From assembly GCF_035685805.1 (NCBI RefSeq), contig NZ_DASSAB010000023.1:1-64000 (forward strand): a stretch of 64,000 bases of DNA, given 5' to 3'. The notes under the pieces are model-generated. The model was not told the DNA's origin and did not search any database. It worked only from the letters and a program-made list of their open reading frames with translations. Numbering within the stretch: position 1 is the first letter of the stretch; the number at the start of each line of letters is the position of its first letter. Position numbers and translations under genes: made by a program. Origin of the DNA: Dyella_A sp035685805. GTDB lineage: Bacteria; Pseudomonadota; Gammaproteobacteria; Xanthomonadales; Rhodanobacteraceae. This document shows, piece by piece, positions 41,949 to 49,270 of the stretch.

Positions 41949-42929
41949 TCATTCATCGTCTCCGGCATCGACCACGCTGGCCGCCGGCCCGTCGACGGGC
42001 GCGACGAAGGCGTCGCTGTCCAGTCCGGCTTCGCCGAACGCCGCGCGCATCGAAACCGCGGCCTGCTCGGCCTCGGCGCGCTGCTCGTACCAGCCGAACA
42101 CGCTGGGGCCAGCGCCGGAGATGCTGGCGCCCATGGCGCGGTGGTCCATCGCGGCCTGCTTCACGCGGGCAAAGTTCGGCACCAGCGGCGCACGGCGCGG
42201 TTCCACCAGCACGTCCTTGAGGCCTTCGCGCACCAGCGCGGCCTCGCCGCGGTAGCAGCCGGCCAGCACCAGGGCGAGGTTGGCGCTCTGCGTGACGAAG
42301 CTGCCCAGCGCGTAGTCGCCGGCCAGCGCCGCGCGCGCCTTGCGCGTCTCCAGCACGAAGTGCGGATGCACCAGCGCGCAGTGCCAAGTGGCCGGCACCG
42401 GGATGCGCACCAGCCGGTCGTGGGTGGCCAGCACCAGCCCGCCGAGCAGCATCGGGCCGATGTTGTCGCCATGGCGGCTGCCGCTGGCTACCGCCTCGCC
42501 GTCCAGCGCGAAGCCGTAGAGCGACTCGACCGGCAGCGGCTTTTCCAGCAGGGCGTTGGCGGCCACCAGCGCGGCCACGCAGGAGGCGGCCGAGCCGGCC
42601 ATGCCCGAGCCCAGCGCGATGCCCTTGTGCAGGGTCAGCTCGAAGCCGTGCGCCAGGCCCAGCGCCTTGCGCAGCGACACCAGCGCCATGCCGGCGGTGT
42701 TGCGCATCGGGTCCAGCGGCAGCTCGGTGACCACGCCGTGGATCGCGGCGATGCGCACCACGGGTTCGTCGATGCGGCGCACCTCGGCGCGATCGCCGGC
42801 GCCGGCCATCGAGTGGCCGAGGATGTCGAAGCCGACGCCCACGTTGCCCACGCAGGCGGGGGCGAAGGCGTAGGCGTGCAGGGCGGAGTGCGGGGCGGTG
42901 GTCATGCGGTCTCGCAGTTGGGCGTTCAT
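41949..42929 (-). CDS. thrB: ThrB, homoserine kinase (GHMP type)
   Basis: 326 residues. It phosphorylates homoserine. Seen: N-terminal AYAFAPACVGNVGVGFDILG, the GHMP phosphate loop GIALGSGMAGSAASC near residue 104, and the C-terminal GASISGAGPSVFGW. Two ATGs (42929 and eight codons later) are possible; the first overlaps the hom stop by 4 bases. Confidence 0.95.
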   Translation of the reverse strand: MNAQLRDRMTTAPHSALHAYAFAPACVGNVGVGFDILGHSMAGAGDRAEVRRIDEPVVRIAAIHGVVTELPLDPMRNTAGMALVSLRKALGLAHGFELTLHKGIALGSGMAGSAASCVAALVAANALLEKPLPVESLYGFALDGEAVASGSRHGDNIGPMLLGGLVLATHDRLVRIPVPATWHCALVHPHFVLETRKARAALAGDYALGSFVTQSANLALVLAGCYRGEAALVREGLKDVLVEPRRAPLVPNFARVKQAAMDHRAMGASISGAGPSVFGWYEQRAEAEQAAVSMRAAFGEAGLDSDAFVAPVDGPAASVVDAGDDE

Positions 42930-44086
42930 GCGCGCAGCTCCAGCGACTCGGCGATGCGCAGCAGGTCGGCGAAAATGCCGGCGGCGGTGACTTCGGGACC
43001 GGCACCCGGCCCCTGCACCAGCAGCGGATTATCGCAGTAGCGGCGGGTGGTGAACTGCACCACGTTGTCGGTGAGCCGCGAGTGGGCGAAGGCGTGTGCG
43101 GCCGGCAGCACGGCCAGCTTGACGCTGGCGCGGCCGCGGGCGTCGAGGTGGGCGACATGGCGCAGCACGCCTCCTTCGGCGCGCGCCGCCGCGAGGCGGG
43201 CGGCCAGGGGGGCGTCCAGCTCGTCCAGCCGCTGCATGAACTCCTCGCGCGAGAGCGTCGCGAGCGATGCCGGCACCAGGCTTTCCACCGCCACGTCGTC
43301 AAGCGACAGCGCCCAGCCGGCCTCACGGGCCAGGATCACCAGCTTGCGCGCCACGTCCATGCCGGACAGATCGTCGCGCGGGTCCGGCTCGGTGTAGCCC
43401 AGCGCATGCGCCTCGCGCACCAGCGCGGAAAACGGCTGCGCCCCGTCATGGCGATTGCACAGCCAGGCCAGCGTGCCGGAGAACATGCCTTCCACCGCGA
43501 GCAGTTCGTCGCCGGTATCGAGCAGGTCGCGCAGCGTCTGCACCACCGGCAGGCCGGCGCACACGGTGGCCTCGTAGCGGAAGCGCGCGCCGCTGGCGGC
43601 GCTGGCGTGGCGGATCGTATGCCAGCGCGCGAGCGCGCCGCTGCCGGCGAGCTTGTTTGGCGTTACCACGTGCAGCCCGTCGGCGAGCCAGTCGGCGTAA
43701 CGCGAGGCCACCGTGTCGCTGGCGCTGCAGTCGATCAGCAGCGCGTCGCGCGGCTCGGCGCCACCGCGCACGTGGGCGGCGAAGGCGTCCAGATCGTTCG
43801 GACGCCACACCTGGGCGCCGCCGGCGCGGCCGTTGAGCTCGGCGTCATCGCAGTCCAGCCACATGCGCTTGCTGGCGACCACGCCGCACAGACGCAAGCG
43901 CACGCGGCCCTCGCGTTCCAGCCGGGGCTGCGCGGCGCGCAGCTGGCCGAGCACGGCGCTGCCCACGCGACCGGGACCGATCACTCCCACGGCGAGCTGG
44001 CGGCAACGCAGCGAGGAGGCCGCCGGCACGAACGCCGACGGCAACGGTTTGGGGTGTTCGAGCAGCTGGGGTGCGCAGGTATTCAC
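42926..44086 (-). CDS. hom: Homoserine dehydrogenase of the ThrA-fusion type, without aspartokinase
   Basis: 386 residues. It reduces aspartate semialdehyde to homoserine. Seen: Rossmann motif VGVIGPGRVG at 33-42, VTPNKLAGSG, and the block YTEPDPRDDLSGMDVARK, which is the form found in the C-terminal half of bifunctional ThrA/MetL, not that of free Hom with a C-terminal ACT domain. The GTG at 44086 has an excellent GGAGG site, and only about 30 residues precede the Rossmann fold, so the aspartokinase half is truly absent. The kinase must be encoded elsewhere. Confidence 0.93.
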   Translation of the reverse strand: MNTCAPQLLEHPKPLPSAFVPAASSLRCRQLAVGVIGPGRVGSAVLGQLRAAQPRLEREGRVRLRLCGVVASKRMWLDCDDAELNGRAGGAQVWRPNDLDAFAAHVRGGAEPRDALLIDCSASDTVASRYADWLADGLHVVTPNKLAGSGALARWHTIRHASAASGARFRYEATVCAGLPVVQTLRDLLDTGDELLAVEGMFSGTLAWLCNRHDGAQPFSALVREAHALGYTEPDPRDDLSGMDVARKLVILAREAGWALSLDDVAVESLVPASLATLSREEFMQRLDELDAPLAARLAAARAEGGVLRHVAHLDARGRASVKLAVLPAAHAFAHSRLTDNVVQFTTRRYCDNPLLVQGPGAGPEVTAAGIFADLLRIAESLELRA

Positions 44087-44140
44087 GTAAGCCTCCGGAT
44101 GAGGCCCGTGCTCTTCTGGCGGTATCGGTGTGCTGCAAGC

Positions 44141-44167
44141 CGGCCCGCCTCGTCGAGGGCGGGGCCG
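44141..44167 (-). terminator. Attenuator hairpin of the threonine operon
   Basis: On the minus strand the arms 44167-44155 and 44151-44141 form about 11 pairs with two bulges around a 3-base loop. The following bases (GCTTGC) lack a T-run, so it is weak as an intrinsic terminator or depends on Rho. A leader segment GGGTGGG can pair with CCCGCCC in its 5' arm, a possible antiterminator. Confidence 0.5.
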
Positions 44168-44183
44168 TTGCGTGATGGTGAAG

Positions 44184-44345
44184 CTAGTCGCGCACGGACA
44201 CCCACCCCGACCGAGTGGTAATGGTCGTGGTGGTGGTCGTGTTCGTGACGCGGAAAAGGGTGTCGACGCAGCGCGCGCCAGCACAGGCCGCCACGCCGGG
44301 GAGGCGGACGCGGGGCAGGCTGGCAGGGGCGTTGTCGATCGACAT
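44184..44345 (-). CDS. thrL: Leader peptide of the threonine operon
   Basis: 53 residues, begins MSIDNAPASLPRV. Residues 34-44 read TNTTTTTTITT: nine Thr, one Ile, one Asn, very like E. coli ThrL. It ends 97 bases before hom, with a hairpin between. The ATG at 44345 is 7 bases from the -10 box, so the message is probably leaderless; GGCGG is only a weak ribosome site. A shorter peptide from an internal GTG is possible. Role: attenuation of hom-thrB-thrC by charged tRNA-Thr (and tRNA-Ile). Confidence 0.82.
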   Translation of the reverse strand: MSIDNAPASLPRVRLPGVAACAGARCVDTLFRVTNTTTTTTITTRSGWVSVRD

Positions 44346-44352
44346 GCCGCCG

Positions 44353-44382
44353 ACGTTAGGGGCGATGTTGCGGCACGGTCAA
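44353..44382 (-). promoter_or_regulatory. Promoter of the threonine leader
   Basis: TTGACC (44382-44377), 18-base spacer, TAACGT (44358-44353), 7 bases, ATG at 44345. Spacing is identical to the leu/ilv leader promoter. The interval from here to 44612 contains no gene that I can support. Confidence 0.7.
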
Positions 44383-44612
44383 CAGGTGCATTTGCAACCA
44401 TCGGCGCGATGTGACGCGTGTCGCGCCGCCCCGCGCGGCGCAGGCGACGCAGCAGTCCTCCCTGCGGCTGGAGCGGACCGACCGAGCTGCCGACCTCGAC
44501 CGATGGTGTCACCTCGTGCGAACGCACGATGCGTCGTGCACTGCGCCTGGCGGGAGTGATCTCCAGCGTGCGGCTCCAGCCGTGCGCGCAGCAGGAAGTC
44601 CTGCCCGGACGC

Positions 44613-47489
44613 TCAGCGCTGGTAGTGGAAGCTGAGCAGGAAGTAGCGTCCCACGACGTCGTCGAATGCCGGGCTGTACGCCAGCGACGAGGGACCGTAA
44701 TAGCGCGGCGCGTGGTCCAGCGCATTGTGCACGTTCAGGCCGATGCGCCAGTGGTCGAAGCCGCTGTAGTCGAGGTTGAGATCGAGCTGGGTGAACGCCG
44801 GCGTGCTGCAGTGGCCGGCCTCGCGCAGGCCGTCCGGGCAGGTCAGCCGGCTGTTGGCGCTGGCCCGGTAGCCGTAGTGCCCGGTGTAGCGCAGGTTGGC
44901 GGTGGTGACCCAGTCGCCGCGCGACCACTCCACGGACCCCAGCGCGGTGGCCTTGGGCTGGTCTGCGTAGCCGTCGTAAGGCTCCGGCGGTGCATCCGGC
45001 ACGATCTGCCGGCGCAGCTTGGACAGCCAGTCCACGCCGAGGTTGAAGCTGAAGCTGCCCAGGCGCCGGGTGTCGAGCCGGTAGCGCACGTCCAGATCGA
45101 ACGAGCGCACCATCGTCTTGCCCAGGTTCACCAGCTGCTGGTCGAACGCGTACAGCGCGCCTTGGGCGTCGCGGCGGAACAGCTCGGGAAAGGCGTCCGG
45201 ATGATCCAGCGCATAGGACACCGGCAACGCGCGGATCTCGTGGCGGCGGTCGACCTGGTAGACATCCAGCGCGATGCCCAGCGCCGGCGTGGGCGCCAGC
45301 ACCACGCCGAAGGTGAGGCTGCGCGAGCGCTCTGGCCGCAGCTCGGGGTTGCTCACGCTGTCCAGCCGCAGCGTGCACAGCGCATAGCCGCCGCCCACCG
45401 GCCGGCCGTTCACGCACGGCAGCAGCGCGCTGGGTACTTCCACCCGCACGCCGGTGGGCAGCAGCGCCTGCGGCCGATCGAGCTCGGGCAGGGTGGGCGC
45501 GCGATACCCGCGCGCCAGCGTGCCGCGGAAACTCACCTCGTCGCTGACGTCCCATTTCAGCCCGAGGCGCGGCGAGAACGCCCATCCGAAGCCGCCGCTG
45601 TGATCGGCGCGGGCGGCAACGTTGGCGGTGAATCCTTTTGCCAGCGGGGCTTCCATCTCCACGTAGGCCGCGGAGATCCAGCGATCGCCCCGGCGCACGT
45701 ACGGGGGCTGGAACTGGAACACGTCGTTGGCAATCAGCAGCGGATCGGGCTGGTCGTCCAGCTGCTCGCGGTAGCCCTCGATGCCGGCTGCCAGGCCCAG
45801 CTCGCCCAGCGGCCACTGCGCCAATGGCCCGTCCGCGCGCAGGCTGAAGCCGCTCTGGCTGGTATGGCCGGTGCGCAGCAGTTGCGGCGACAGCGCGGCG
45901 AGCACGGCTGGACTGTTGCGGCCGCCGGGCTGGTAGCTGCCGTCGGAGAGCGCCTGATCCAGCACGCTGGAACGCAACAGGCCGCGCACGCGGTCGGTGC
46001 CGGCGTTGTGCTGGTCGTCCAGGCGCAGGTCCCATTGCCAGTCGCCGGGGTGGCCGCGCAGGCCGGCGCTGAGCTGGGTGCTGCGTGACTGGGTGGCGTC
46101 GCGGATAGGCCCGATGTCGGCGAAGGCATAGTTCACCACCCGCACGCTGCGCGGCGGACCCGGATCGAACAGCAACAGCTGCTCGGTCGCCGGTCCCGTC
46201 TGCTGGTGCTGGCGCACGCTGTTCCAGCGCAGCCCGGCGTAGGCCTCGAGTGAACCGACCGGGTGATCGACGTGCAACAGCAGCGAGCGGCTGTCCAGCT
46301 GCGTCTGCAGCGTGGTCGCCGGCCCGGTGGTGTTGGTGCACGGCCCGTCCAGGGTGAGCCGGGTGCAGCCGCCGTCGGTGTTGTCGTAGCCGATCTGGCC
46401 GCCGTCGAAATAGTAGGTGCCGTCGCCGCCGTCGCCGCCGTTGCGTGCCCATCGACGGTCGCGGCCGAGCAGCGGCGAACGCTCCAGGTAGTCGGCGCTC
46501 AGCAGCAGGTGGCCGCCGTGGCCGAAGGCGCTACCGAAGCTGCCCGTGACGCGCCGCTGCGATGCATCCCCGCGCGAGGAGATGCCGGCGTTGCCATCCA
46601 GCGCCACCCCCTGGAACTGCTTGCGCAGGATGATGTTGACCACGCCGGCCATCGCGTCGGAGCCGTAGATCGCGGACGCGCCGTCACGCAGCACTTCGAT
46701 CCGCTCGACCAGCGCCAGCGGGATGCTCTCCAGGTCGTTGACCAGGCTGAACTCGCCCTGCGACAGCCCGTAACCGGCCATGCGCTGGCCGTCGACCAGA
46801 AACAGCGTGGCGGTGGCGCCGAGCCCGTGCAGGTCGACCGCCGCGGCGCCGGTTGCCCCGGACAGCCCGTTGGCCTGGTACAGCGCGCTGTCGCTCAGCG
46901 CCACCGGGGCATTGTTCACCCGCACGCCGGGCTGCGCGCGCAGCAACTCGAACAGAGTCTGGTAGCCGCTGTGCTCGATCTGGCGACGGTCGATCACGGT
47001 CAGTGGCGAGGCGGTCTCCATGGCCGTGCGGCGCAAGTGGGTGCCGGTCACTTCCACCGCCAGCAGCGGCACCGGCAGCGACTCCAGCGGCGCCGGCGGC
47101 AGCGCCCGCCCGGCCGCGCGGGTGGCGGGCGCCGCGGCGGCGGGAGCGATGCGGCGCAGCACGTAGGTGTCGGGCGTGACGACCTCGGCCTGCAAGCCGC
47201 TGCCACGCAGCACGATCGCCAACGCATCGGCCGGGGTGAAGTCCCCCTCCAGCGCGACGGCCCGCTGGCCGGCCGTGAGCTGCGGTGCGTAGAGCAGCTG
47301 CACGTTGCCCCGTGCAGCGAGCGCACGCAGCGTGTCATCCAGCTGGCCGGCCGGGATCGCGTAGTGGCGAGTCAGTCCGCGTGTGACCGCATGCGCGCAC
47401 GACAACGTCAGCGCGAACGCCAGCGCGGCGGCAAACGGAATCAGGCGGCGACCGCGGACGGCGGCCGACGCAACGCGGCGGCCCGTCAT
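44613..47489 (-). CDS. TonB-dependent receptor with STN signalling domain (FecA type)
   Basis: 958 residues. Signal peptide (about 1-34, ending SCAHA), an STN (secretin and TonB N-terminal) domain at about 40-115 (YAIPAGQLDDTLRALAARG, VQLLYAP, GSGLQAEVV), a Pro/Ala linker, a TonB-box-like LLAVEVTGTH, plug domain with VERIEVLRDGASAIYGSDAMAG, and a barrel ending in FLLSFHYQR. STN domains touch the FecR-type anti-sigma factor when ligand binds. The gene starts 5 bases after fecR, so sigma factor, regulator and receptor form one unit. Ligand unknown; not necessarily iron. Confidence 0.92.
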   Translation of the reverse strand: MTGRRVASAAVRGRRLIPFAAALAFALTLSCAHAVTRGLTRHYAIPAGQLDDTLRALAARGNVQLLYAPQLTAGQRAVALEGDFTPADALAIVLRGSGLQAEVVTPDTYVLRRIAPAAAAPATRAAGRALPPAPLESLPVPLLAVEVTGTHLRRTAMETASPLTVIDRRQIEHSGYQTLFELLRAQPGVRVNNAPVALSDSALYQANGLSGATGAAAVDLHGLGATATLFLVDGQRMAGYGLSQGEFSLVNDLESIPLALVERIEVLRDGASAIYGSDAMAGVVNIILRKQFQGVALDGNAGISSRGDASQRRVTGSFGSAFGHGGHLLLSADYLERSPLLGRDRRWARNGGDGGDGTYYFDGGQIGYDNTDGGCTRLTLDGPCTNTTGPATTLQTQLDSRSLLLHVDHPVGSLEAYAGLRWNSVRQHQQTGPATEQLLLFDPGPPRSVRVVNYAFADIGPIRDATQSRSTQLSAGLRGHPGDWQWDLRLDDQHNAGTDRVRGLLRSSVLDQALSDGSYQPGGRNSPAVLAALSPQLLRTGHTSQSGFSLRADGPLAQWPLGELGLAAGIEGYREQLDDQPDPLLIANDVFQFQPPYVRRGDRWISAAYVEMEAPLAKGFTANVAARADHSGGFGWAFSPRLGLKWDVSDEVSFRGTLARGYRAPTLPELDRPQALLPTGVRVEVPSALLPCVNGRPVGGGYALCTLRLDSVSNPELRPERSRSLTFGVVLAPTPALGIALDVYQVDRRHEIRALPVSYALDHPDAFPELFRRDAQGALYAFDQQLVNLGKTMVRSFDLDVRYRLDTRRLGSFSFNLGVDWLSKLRRQIVPDAPPEPYDGYADQPKATALGSVEWSRGDWVTTANLRYTGHYGYRASANSRLTCPDGLREAGHCSTPAFTQLDLNLDYSGFDHWRIGLNVHNALDHAPRYYGPSSLAYSPAFDDVVGRYFLLSFHYQR

Positions 47490-47494
47490 CGTGG

Positions 47495-48511
47495 TCAGCG
47501 GGCCGCGGCGGCCGGCAGCAGGGTCAGCTCGTCCGGCCCGGTCCGCTGCACGCGCAACCGCCAGCCCTGGGCCAGTGCCTTGGCCAACGCCTGCTGGTCG
47601 CCGGCATGGAAGCTGCCACTGACCTTCAGTGCCGCCAGCGAGGGGTCGCCCAGCCGCAGCTGGGTGGTGGAATAGCGGTTCATCGACTCGAGCAGGTGGT
47701 CCAGTCGCCGCTCGCTGAAATCGAGCTGGCCACGCGGCCAGGCTTGCGCCTGGACCAGGTCGAGCGCGGTGACCGCGGCCGGGCGGCCGTCGGTGTCGAT
47801 GTGCAACTGCTGGGCGGGCGCCAGTTCACTGCTCCAGGCCGGTGCACCGGCGCTGCCGGCGTGGCTGACCGCGACGCGGCCCTCGAGCAGCCCCACGGTG
47901 GTCCCCTGGGCGCTGCGGTCGACCTGGAACGTGGTGCCGACGTCGCGGATCAGGCTGCCGTCCACGCGCACCAGGAACGGCCGCTCCGGATCCGCCGCCA
48001 CGGCGAACTGGGCCCGCCCGTTGCGCAGGATCACCTCGCGCTGGCGCGGACCGAAACGGGTCACCAGGCTGGACTGGGCGTCGAGCTGGACCCGGGTGCC
48101 ATCGGCAAGCGTGATCGCCTGCGGCAGGCCGACCTGGGTGGCGTACGTGCGTTCGACGGGCGCGCCGTCGCGGACCATCCAGCCGACGCCCACCGCCACC
48201 AGCAGCGCCGCCGCCAGCCCGGCCGCCAGCCGCCAGCCGCGCTGCGGCCGTGCCTGCGGTCGGCGCGCCAGGTCGCGCCGGGCCGCGCGTGCCGCCGCCC
48301 GCAGCAGCGGGTCCGCCGCCAGCAGTCCCGCGTTGCGATGCAGGTATTCCACTTCGGCATAGGCCGCCGCGTGCTCCGGATCGGCCCCGCGCCAGCGCTC
48401 GAAGGCATCTTCGTCCACCGAACTGCGGGCCGGCGAATGCAGCCGCGCCAGCCATGCCTCCGCCGTGGTGGGCAGGTCGGCTGCGTGCGATTCCTTCGCC
48501 TGGCGTGTCAT
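47495..48511 (-). CDS. fecR: FecR-family anti-sigma/sigma regulator
   Basis: 338 residues. N-terminal DUF4880-like region (AEAWLARLHSPA, EDAFERWRGADPEHAAAYAEVE), one membrane helix at about 93-113, then the periplasmic FecR domain (ATQVGLPQAITLADGTRVQLDAQSS-type block) and the C-terminal STN-like region (LDHLLESMNRYS, LALA-type end). It passes the receptor signal to the sigma factor. The start overlaps the sigma gene stop by 4 bases (ATGA at 48511). The name marks the family, not proven ferric citrate control. Confidence 0.93.
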   Translation of the reverse strand: MTRQAKESHAADLPTTAEAWLARLHSPARSSVDEDAFERWRGADPEHAAAYAEVEYLHRNAGLLAADPLLRAAARAARRDLARRPQARPQRGWRLAAGLAAALLVAVGVGWMVRDGAPVERTYATQVGLPQAITLADGTRVQLDAQSSLVTRFGPRQREVILRNGRAQFAVAADPERPFLVRVDGSLIRDVGTTFQVDRSAQGTTVGLLEGRVAVSHAGSAGAPAWSSELAPAQQLHIDTDGRPAAVTALDLVQAQAWPRGQLDFSERRLDHLLESMNRYSTTQLRLGDPSLAALKVSGSFHAGDQQALAKALAQGWRLRVQRTGPDELTLLPAAAAR

Positions 48512-49113
48512 GTACGAGACTCCGACTGAAAGGCGCCGAGCCGCTCGCGCAGAAGGCGCAGGGCCCGGCTGATGTGTTTTTCCACTGCCTTGACGCTGAT
48601 GCCGCAGTGGTCGGCGATTTCGATGTAGGTCATGCCTTCGATCCGGTTCAGCAGGTAGACCTGCCGGCAACGCGTGGGCAGCCGGAGCAGCGCGCGCTGC
48701 AGGGCCACCAGATCCTGCTCGGACGCCGTGCGCTGCTCGTGCGACGGTTCGGTCGAGTGCAGCTCGACCGCCTCCTCGTCCAGGCTCACGTGGTGCGCAT
48801 CGAAGCGGGTCAGCGCGCGGCGGCTGCGGTCGTGCAGCGCGTTGACGGCGATCCGGTACAGCAGCGCCATCCAGGTGTCCGGCGCGTGCGCGCGATAGCG
48901 CATCAGTCGCGTCAGGCTCTCCTGTGCCAGGTCCTCTGCGTCGTCCGGCGAGCGGGTACGGCGCTGCAGGAAGCGCACCAGGGCCCCGCGCTGTTCCCGC
49001 ACGAAGCCGTCGAATTCAGTTGGATTGCCTGCACCAGCAAGAAGCTGCTCGTGCTCGGCCGAGCCCAGGGCCATCGAACGGCACCGTGTATTGACCAGCG
49101 ATAGTGCCGTCAC
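48508..49113 (-). CDS. fecI: ECF sigma factor, FecI type
   Basis: 201 residues. Sigma-70 region 2 (FVREQRGALVRFLQRR, DAEDLAQESLTRLMRYR) and region 4 (LPTRCRQVYLLNRIEGMTY, then a helix-turn-helix IEIADHCGISVKAVEKHI) are clear. The start is uncertain: GTG at 49113 or ATG at 49074, neither with a good ribosome site. It should direct RNA polymerase to the receptor operon or a distant target when the STN receptor signals through FecR. Confidence 0.9.
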   Translation of the reverse strand: MTALSLVNTRCRSMALGSAEHEQLLAGAGNPTEFDGFVREQRGALVRFLQRRTRSPDDAEDLAQESLTRLMRYRAHAPDTWMALLYRIAVNALHDRSRRALTRFDAHHVSLDEEAVELHSTEPSHEQRTASEQDLVALQRALLRLPTRCRQVYLLNRIEGMTYIEIADHCGISVKAVEKHISRALRLLRERLGAFQSESRT

Positions 49114-49270
49114 GATATCGCATCAGCCCGGGGATGTGAGCATGTACCCCCTGTGCTTCCGCATCCGTGCGGAAGGCTCGGGCCGCGATCCATGCGCGGG
49201 GGGTGCGGTCGCGGCAAACGCCGCGTCCACTGCACTCAACGCGCGCGGCGCCAAACCCCCTACCTCGCGG

